From NCBI GenBank assembly GCA_016205055.1, contig JACQJK010000115.1, positions 1 through 6,682 of the forward strand: DNA of 6,682 bases. The letters run 5' to 3'. This DNA is from Candidatus Doudnabacteria bacterium (lineage in GTDB: Bacteria > Patescibacteriota > Doudnabacteria > UBA920 > 2-01-FULL-50-11). Every line of letters begins with the position of its first letter. Within the stretch, counting starts at the first letter, position 1. The translations under genes and the position numbers were made by a program. Of the stretch, positions 1 to 3,325 are shown piece by piece. The notes below the pieces were generated by a model that did not search any database, was not told the DNA's origin, and saw only the letters and a program-made list of their open reading frames with translations.

Positions 1-43
1 ATAACGCTCGAGGTCTCTGTATTACCGCTGCTGCTGGCCATAT

Positions 44-110
44 GTTGGAGGTGGGATGTTGGAGATTGGAAGTTGGATAATTCCAATTCAAATCCTGACC
101 TCTCATATCT
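44..110. repeat. Palindromic TTGGA-type repeat, copy A (near 3' splice site)
   Basis: A G-rich arm (45-78) is built from degenerate 7-9 bp units such as GGATGTTGGAGATTGGAAGT. A shorter, more degenerate C/T-rich arm (81-110) follows. It lies between the P9 hairpin and the 3' splice site of the group I intron. It shares its G-rich arm with the copies at 151-228 and 678-746, but its second arm has decayed. Its presence in a nonessential part of the intron suggests insertion after the intron was already in place. Confidence 0.7.
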
Positions 111-128
111 CTCCATGTCACCATGGAG
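111..128 (-). other. GNRA-capped hairpin of intron (P9 position)
   Basis: A perfect 7-bp stem CTCCATG/CATGGAG is closed by a GTGA tetraloop. It lies directly downstream of the S element, as expected for P9. GNRA L9 loops in group I introns usually dock into P5, which supports a folded and functional intron. Confidence 0.8.
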
Positions 129-150
129 CGTGGACTATATCATCACCCAG

Positions 151-228
151 TTTGGAGGTTGGATGTTGGAAATTGGAAGTTGGATTTATTGATTTTCCAA
201 CCTCTCACTTCCCACTTCTAACTTCCAT
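151..228. repeat. Palindromic TTGGA-type repeat, copy B (P8 region of intron)
   Basis: The G-rich arm 151-186 (containing GGTTGGATGTTGGAAATTGG) and the C-rich arm 194-228 (containing CCAACCTCTCACTTCCCACT) form a long imperfect hairpin with a loop around 187-193. It lies between the R and S elements, where P8 of a group I intron is expected. It belongs to the same family as copies A and C. Confidence 0.8.
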
Positions 229-267
229 TCGTTGGGGTCTCGCGTGTAGTCTCTGAGGAGCCCAGAA

Positions 268-350
268 AATCGGATAAATCGGATCGATCGGATAAACCAG
301 AAATTTAATTATCTGATTATCCGACTTCCGGTTATCTGATTATCCGGTTA
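268..350. repeat. AT-rich palindromic repeat with tandem 9-mers (P6 region of intron)
   Basis: One arm has three tandem 9-bp units of the form CGGATAAAT (271-279, 280-288, 289-297; the middle one is CGGATCGAT). The other arm has the 15-mer TTATCTGATTATCCG twice (309-323 and 332-346, 23 bp apart). The TTATCCG units are the reverse complement of the CGGATAA units, so the block folds into an imperfect hairpin. It lies between the Q and R elements, where P6 belongs. Its sequence is unrelated to the TTGGA family. Confidence 0.75.
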
Positions 351-423
351 CCTGCTGATTGTCTTGCAACCCGTATACTCGAGCGGTCGAGTTTTTTAGG
401 GTTTGATAATGATTGTTACTTCA

Positions 424-483
424 TTCCGTCGTTCCCGCGAAAGCGGGAATCCAGATGGATCCCGGATCGAGTCCGGGATGACA
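424..483. repeat. Composite GC-rich double palindrome (P5 region of intron)
   Basis: Two hairpins lie side by side. The first is TTCCCGC-GAAA-GCGGGAA (432-449, exact 7-bp arms). The second is ATCCCGGA-TCGAG-TCCGGGAT (459-479, exact 8-bp arms). The block is bounded by a GTCGTTCCCG-like start and a CGGGATGAC end that are roughly inverted relative to each other. It resembles the dispersed palindromic repeats found in many bacteria, but I cannot assign a family. It lies between the two strands of P5. Confidence 0.8.
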
Positions 484-600
484 AAAAAAGTACATTACCA
501 TTAACAAGATATCCCAGCATATAGCGCACTGCTCCGCTAAAGCTACGCAGTGCAAGCACTCATTTAAGAGTACAACACTTGTAACCTAGGCAGGACAGCG

Positions 601-636
601 TCCTCCGAAGCTAATTTACTAATTAGCGTAGGAGGA
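601..636 (-). other. Intron hairpin (P2.1-like)
   Basis: Read on the minus strand, the stem is TCCTCC...GGAGGA, then GCTAATT/AATTAGC with a 4-nt loop, separated by 3-nt internal loops. It lies between the GNRA hairpin at 648-665 and P4, as a peripheral P2-domain helix. A further perfect 7-bp stem GCACTGC/GCAGTGC lies at 526-553. Confidence 0.6.
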
Positions 637-647
637 AGATTTTCTTA

Positions 648-665
648 TTCGATGTTACCATCGAA
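648..665 (-). other. GNRA-capped hairpin of intron (P2 position)
   Basis: A perfect 7-bp stem TTCGATG/CATCGAA carries a GTAA tetraloop and directly abuts the internal guide sequence at 665-672. This is the place and shape expected of P2, whose L2 loop often docks into P8. Confidence 0.75.
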
Positions 666-677
666 ACTCTGCACCAA

Positions 678-746
678 TTTTGGAAGTTGGATGTTGGAGA
701 TTGGAGGTTAGACATTCCAACCTCTAACTTCTTACTTCCAACTTCT
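678..746. repeat. Palindromic TTGGA-type repeat, copy C (P1 loop of intron)
   Basis: The G-rich arm 678-710 (containing GGAAGTTGGATGTTGGAGAT) and the C-rich arm 714-746 (containing CCAACCTCTAACTTCTTACT) form a near-complete hairpin with a tiny loop. It lies between the 5' splice site (752/753) and the internal guide (665-672), so it forms the extended P1 loop. It is the best preserved of the three copies in the intron. Confidence 0.8.
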
Positions 747-850
747 AATTTTACAGAGTTAGCAACCTCTTATTCGTCGCCTACTGTCAAAAATTCCTCG
801 GCGACAAAAGGAGTTTACAACCCGAAGGCCTTCATCCTCCACGCGGCGTC

Positions 851-886
<36 letters not shown>

Positions 887-1155
887 TACTGCTGCCTCCC
901 GTAGGAGTCGGGGCCGTGTCGCAGTCCCCGTCTGGGGGTACACCCTCTCGGGTCCCCTAACCGTCATTGGCTTGGTAGGCCATTACCCCACCAACTACCT
1001 GATGGTCCGCAGGCCCTGTCCCGCCCGGTAATTCTTGCGAATACCCTTTAACCTCGCGGTGCCATCGGGAATTAGCTCACCTTTCGGTGAGTTATGCCCG
1101 TGGCGGGAGAAGTTCCTACGTGTTACTCAGCCGTTCGCCACTCCCAGCCCTTTCT

Positions 1156-1438
1156 AAACTTTATAATAAACTCCCTGATATCCTTCGCCGCAGATGACCG
1201 AGAGATGAGCCATACTGTTTCAATGACTGCTCTCGTTTCATCGCATCACGCTTGGACTTATAAGCCTCGTAATAGACAAGCTGCCAAGTACCCATCAGAC
1301 TGGTATACTTTGACCGTTTTTCGTTATGCTCCTTAAGTCTTCGGCGAAGGTCATTAGTATATCCTACGTAAAGCGAACGATGGTTCACGCTTTTGAGAAT
1401 GTAAACGTAGTACATACTGCAATATTAACATAAAATAC
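1156..1438 (-). mobile_element. 283-nt ORF-carrying insertion in helix 6 (V1) loop of 16S rRNA
   Basis: The flanking rRNA forms a perfect 13-bp stem, CCCAGCCCTTTCT (1451-1439) with AGAAAGGGCTGGG (1155-1143), at the position of 16S helix 6. The normally short apical loop is replaced by 283 nt. A second 5-bp stem (1434-1430 with 1164-1160) continues the helix beyond a 4x4 internal loop. The nuclease ORF occupies 255 of the 283 nt, leaving no room for a group I or II intron core. By analogy with bacterial rRNA intervening sequences it may be retained or cut out by RNase III, but the sequence does not decide this. Confidence 0.85.
1161..1415 (-). CDS. GIY-YIG family nuclease (COG2827/UPF0213-like) encoded within 16S rRNA
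   Basis: The product is a predicted 84-aa single-domain GIY-YIG nuclease. The N-terminal MYYVYILKS gives the GIY-equivalent VYI. LYVGYTNDLRRRLKEHN supplies the YIG-equivalent YVG and the conserved arginine of helix 1. DAMKREQSLKQYG holds the metal-binding glutamate in the usual xREQxLK setting. The length matches freestanding COG2827 proteins, so it looks complete and catalytically intact. It lies in the sense strand of the rRNA, inside the helix-6 insertion. The ATG is preceded by ATTGCAGT without a Shine-Dalgarno sequence, and the stop codon lies within the closing stem. Translation would have to come from the pre-rRNA or an excised fragment, because I see no private promoter. It could promote spread of the insertion, as homing nucleases do. 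However, COG2827 proteins are not classical homing enzymes, so that role is inference. Confidence 0.88.
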   Translation of the reverse strand: MYYVYILKSVNHRSLYVGYTNDLRRRLKEHNEKRSKYTSLMGTWQLVYYEAYKSKRDAMKREQSLKQYGSSLGHLRRRISGSLL

Positions 1439-1470
1439 AGAAAGGGCTGGGCGTATGACTTGCATGTATA

Positions 1471-1513
<43 letters not shown>

Positions 1514-1538
1514 AATAGAAGAAAGTGTAATGCCTAAA

Positions 1539-1640
1539 TAAGTAAAACTTACTTAGCAGGATTTAACGGCTCAGTCTTTGACGAAGTCAAAGTGAGCCAG
1601 CCTGCCCCGTCGTGTCCGCCCAAGGCGGACTACTGCGGGG
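1539..1640 (-). other. Run of hairpins immediately upstream of 16S 5' end
   Basis: There are three adjacent stems. The first is 1605-1640: CCCCG/CGGGG outer stem, with GTCCGCC/GGCGGAC at 1614-1630 inside. The second is 1556-1605: GCAGG/CCTGC outer stem, then GGCTCA-CTTTGAC paired with GTCAAAG-TGAGCC at 1568-1598. The third is a small 6-bp stem at 1539-1555. They fill the space between the decoy copy of the 16S 5' end and the real one. No T-tract follows, so they are not intrinsic terminators. They may shape pre-16S processing. Confidence 0.65.
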
Positions 1641-1656
1641 GATCAAACTCTCAATA
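1640..1656 (-). repeat. 17-nt exact duplicate of the 16S rRNA 5' end, in the leader
   Basis: TATTGAGAGTTTGATCC occurs here and again at 1517-1501 at the true start of 16S, 139 bp apart. The match stops on both sides. The duplicated segment contains the 5' strand of 16S helix 1. It could be a target-site-like duplication flanking the 122-bp hairpin-rich segment 1518-1639, or a remnant of a displaced 16S start. Confidence 0.9.
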
Positions 1657-1662
1657 AAGTAT

Positions 1663-1700
1663 CTTGAAGAAAATGCTTAAAGCATTTTCTTCACTTCAAG
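1663..1700. repeat. 27-nt near-perfect palindrome in leader
   Basis: GAAGAAAATGCTT (1666-1678) and AAGCATTTTCTTC (1680-1692) are exact 13-bp arms around a single central base. An outer imperfect arm CTTGAAG/CTTCAAG (1663-1669, 1694-1700) extends it. No run of T follows on either strand, so it does not look like an intrinsic terminator. In RNA it would make a long AU-rich hairpin just upstream of the 16S 5'-end duplicate, a plausible RNase III substrate. Confidence 0.75.
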
Positions 1701-1759
1701 TAGAGTCTTCGGCGCGAAGTAAATTCGCAGCTCAGACACTAGAAAGTAAAGATACAAGA

Positions 1760-1785
1760 GTTCGTCCCGCCAATGGCGGGAGAAC
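1760..1785. repeat. CCGCC-N3-GGCGG palindrome
   Basis: The exact stem TCCCGCC/GGCGGGA has a 3-nt centre AAT and is extended by GTTC/GAAC with one bulged G. It is one of three palindromes in this leader that share the CCGCC-NNN-GGCGG core (the others are at 1614-1630 and 1824-1836). They look like a short dispersed repeat. Confidence 0.7.
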
Positions 1786-1820
1786 TGGCGCGAATATTTT
1801 TTACCTTGCGATTTCCACCA

Positions 1821-1844
1821 AAGCCGCCAGAGGCGGATTGGCTT
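1821..1844. repeat. CCGCC-N3-GGCGG palindrome
   Basis: The core CCGCC-AGA-GGCGG is at 1824-1836. Flanking AAGCC/GGCTT (1821-1825, 1840-1844) offers an alternative longer pairing. It has the same core as the palindromes at 1614-1630 and 1766-1780. Confidence 0.65.
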
Positions 1845-1930
1845 AACCGAAGGAGTTATAAAGGTCATTCGCAAAACCTTTTGGAATCAACGCTTTTCCT
1901 GTCACTATTCAATGGTCAATTTACCTATTT

Positions 1931-1965
1931 GGTTGTTAAGGAGCCGGTACCTGCTTCGCAGATAC
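1931..1965 (-). promoter_or_regulatory. boxB-boxA-like rRNA antitermination element
   Basis: On the minus strand an 8-bp hairpin GTATCTGC-GAA-GCAGGTAC (1965-1947, one G-U pair) is followed one base later by GGCTCCTTAACAACC (1945-1931). The latter closely matches the rrn boxA GCTCTTTAACAAT. The boxB hairpin then boxA order is that of E. coli rrn leaders, where NusB/NusE bind boxA and prevent Rho termination. It lies about 155-190 nt into the transcript. The assignment is by motif and position only. Confidence 0.65.
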
Positions 1966-2125
1966 GCCACGGCTGGCAATTCTTGCCATGCTTGGCCTAT
2001 CGGCGAAAAAAAACACGCCCCGATTTCCGTAACGTGCCATATCCCCCCTCACTCACGCTTTTTGAGGAAATTTCTTTAAAAAAGGTTCTCGATCTCCTTT
2101 CTCTATTAATTTTTAAGCCATCTTT

Positions 2126-2154
2126 ATCTTAGCCCAAGGGCGCAAACCTGTCAA
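2126..2154 (-). promoter_or_regulatory. sigma70-type rRNA promoter
   Basis: A perfect -35 TTGACA (2154-2149), a 17-bp spacer and a -10 TAAGAT (2131-2126, 4 of 6) read toward the 16S gene. Upstream is an AT-rich run, AAAATTAAAATTTCTTATC (about 2189-2171), placed like an UP element and overlapping the 3' end of the sensor gene. The start of transcription is expected near 2118. No terminator separates it from the sensor gene, so readthrough from that gene is possible. Confidence 0.8.
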
Positions 2155-2181
2155 GGACCCGTACGCTACAGATAAGAAATT

Positions 2182-3195
2182 TTAATTTTTCCCCCCGTGA
2201 TTGCGGTAATGGCCCACGGCGCGCAGTATCAGAAAGATCAAAAATCCATTGATGACCAAAAGGGCGACGTAAATCGCGGCCAAATTTTGCAAACTTCTAT
2301 CTCGAGAATGATAAGCCGCCTGACGCGACTGGGAAACCACAACTCCCCAGCCGTATCCTGAAACCGGATGAAAAGCTGTCAATCTCTCCTCTTTTTCGAT
2401 TGGATTATAAAAGATTCCAACACCGCTCTCCCCGTTCAAAAGCTTTTTAATGTTCGGCGCTTCTGCGTAGCTCACGATTTGATCTCCGGGCGAATACTGG
2501 GGGTGAAAAACCAAATTGCCTTTTTGGTCCACGACGTAAACAAATCCGTCCTGGCCGATATCTATTTTTTTACTCCATTCCAGAAAACTATCCAGTCGGA
2601 TTTGCTGCGCCAAAATTCCTTGAAGATGTTGGTCGTCGCCCACGACCGGCAAAGCCACGGCGACCACGTTGTACCGCGGAGTCGCGGTTCGCTGATAAAC
2701 TTCGGAAATATAAGGTCGGCTCGTCCTGACAACCCCCTGATACCAGTCGCGGAAAGAAAAATCTTGTCCGGCCGTGCCCAAGGCAGGAAAGTCGGCTCGC
2801 AAGACGCCTTCCGCGTCAGCAAGAAAAATTCTGTCTATAAACGGCTCATCCGCAGTAGCTTTGAAAACTTCCAAAACTTCGCGGGCCGCCGCCCAGTCTT
2901 TACTTTGCACCGCGGCCCGCAGTTTGGGATGAATTGAGAAAGCCACTCCCAAATCCACCAGGCGGTCAAGTTTCTCCTCCAGAGCAATACTCACGGGAAT
3001 GGCCACGGCTTCCCGCCTCGCTAAAGTTAAAGTCGTCAGTTCTTGATAAATTTGGAAATAACTGACAACGGCCAGGAGGGTAATCGGCAAGGACAGCAAA
3101 ATGAAAACGAGAAAATACCGAATCAATTGATCTGGGTAATTTGGGCTCGATTTGGCGGCGGAATGGGCCAGCCAGGCCGCAATTTTTTCGAACAT
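2182..3195 (-). CDS. Membrane protein with extracytoplasmic dCache-type sensor domain, no output domain
   Basis: The 337-aa protein has a short cytoplasmic N-terminus, TM1 at about 27-48 and an extracytoplasmic domain at about 50-300. TM2 at about 305-325 leads to a tail of only about 12 residues (RAVGHYRNHGGKN). The middle looks like a double Cache domain. The distal module has FSFRDWYQG (146-154), carrying the R-x-W-Y signature seen in dCache ligand pockets, and RPYISEVYQ (160-168). The proximal module has GQDGFVYVVDQKGNLVFHP (214-232) and PVSGYGWGVVVSQ (277-289). Such domains normally bind small molecules for histidine kinases, diguanylate cyclases or chemoreceptors. Here HAMP, kinase, GGDEF and MCP parts are all absent, and the stop codon is natural rather than at a contig edge. 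It may signal through a partner or be a truncated receptor. The ATG has no Shine-Dalgarno sequence. The ligand cannot be told from sequence. Confidence 0.85.
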   Translation of the reverse strand: MFEKIAAWLAHSAAKSSPNYPDQLIRYFLVFILLSLPITLLAVVSYFQIYQELTTLTLARREAVAIPVSIALEEKLDRLVDLGVAFSIHPKLRAAVQSKDWAAAREVLEVFKATADEPFIDRIFLADAEGVLRADFPALGTAGQDFSFRDWYQGVVRTSRPYISEVYQRTATPRYNVVAVALPVVGDDQHLQGILAQQIRLDSFLEWSKKIDIGQDGFVYVVDQKGNLVFHPQYSPGDQIVSYAEAPNIKKLLNGESGVGIFYNPIEKEERLTAFHPVSGYGWGVVVSQSRQAAYHSRDRSLQNLAAIYVALLVINGFLIFLILRAVGHYRNHGGKN

Positions 3196-3325
3196 TTTTG
3201 TTTTTGAGGCAAATGTACGTTCTTATACTAACTCTTTTCTTCCAATTTTTCAATTTCCCAGATTTCCTGGCCGAACTGCCGCCCAACAGCGCTAAAATTT
3301 TTGAGCAGGGCAAGGATTCCGAAAT
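3196..3325. other. Intergenic gap between surface-protein gene and Cache gene
   Basis: This 130-bp gap follows the TAG stop of the coiled-coil surface protein. Apart from the weak promoter candidate at 3225-3253, I see no terminator, repeat or small gene here. Confidence 0.5.
3225..3253 (-). promoter_or_regulatory. Possible promoter for the Cache-domain gene
   Basis: In the 130-bp gap before the sensor gene, TTGAAA (3253-3248), a 17-bp spacer and TAGTAT (3230-3225) form a passable sigma70 match. An alternative -10, TATAAG, overlaps at 3227-3222. No clear hairpin plus T-tract terminator was found in the gap. It is offered as a candidate only. Confidence 0.35.

Larger units (their letters stand above)
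39..752 (-). ncRNA. Group I self-splicing intron in 16S rRNA at position S516, no ORF
   Basis: This is a 714-nt group I intron. The 5' exon ends AACTCTGT (760-753). It pairs fully with the internal guide GCAGAGTT (672-665), leaving the expected U-G wobble at the splice site. The bases just before the guide, TTGGT (677-673), can pair with the 3' exon start GCCAG (38-34) as P10. The intron ends in G at 39. P4 is GCTG (518-515) with CAGC (357-354); P5 is TCTTG (509-505) with CAAGA (366-362). The R element TCAGAGACTACACG (256-243) and the S element GATGATATAGTCC (144-132) give P7, GACTA with TAGTC. GNRA-capped hairpins lie at 665-648 (loop GTAA, P2 position) and 128-111 (loop GTGA, P9 position). 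I could not resolve P3 or the subclass. There is no endonuclease ORF inside. S516 is also a known group I site in eukaryotic nuclear rRNA. Confidence 0.95.
1520..2118 (-). ncRNA. 16S rRNA leader (5' external transcribed region), about 600 nt
   Basis: This stretch lies between the predicted rRNA promoter and the 16S 5' end. It has no convincing protein gene; the small ORFs in it run through palindromes and show no family features. In transcript order it holds the following: a boxB-boxA-like element (1965-1931); CCGCC/GGCGG palindromes (1844-1821 and 1785-1760); a 27-nt near-perfect palindrome (1692-1666); a 17-nt copy of the 16S 5' end (1656-1640); and a run of hairpins (1640-1539). It is unusually long for a 16S leader, and the repeats suggest growth by insertion. 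The transcription start near 2118 is inferred from the promoter spacing. Confidence 0.7.

Noticed and set aside
268..350. CRISPR-like array from the CGGATAAAT and TTATCTGATTATCCG repeats
   Set aside because: Units are 9-15 bp without proper spacers, and the two arms are inverted. It is a palindromic repeat, and no cas gene is present.
1156..1438. Helix-6 insertion as a second group I intron
   Set aside because: Only 28 nt lie outside the nuclease ORF, and no P, Q, R or S elements are visible, so there is no catalytic core.
1663..1700. 27-nt palindrome as an intrinsic terminator
   Set aside because: No T-tract follows on either strand, and it lies between a strong rRNA promoter and the 16S gene, where termination would be harmful.
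1664..2132. Short ORFs on both strands in the 16S leader (60-119 aa)
   Set aside because: They cross palindromes and regulatory motifs, have no recognisable domains, and lie inside the predicted rRNA leader.
2368..2937. 189-aa plus-strand ORF
   Set aside because: It is antisense to the Cache-domain gene, shows no family motif, and the opposite strand has clear domain structure.
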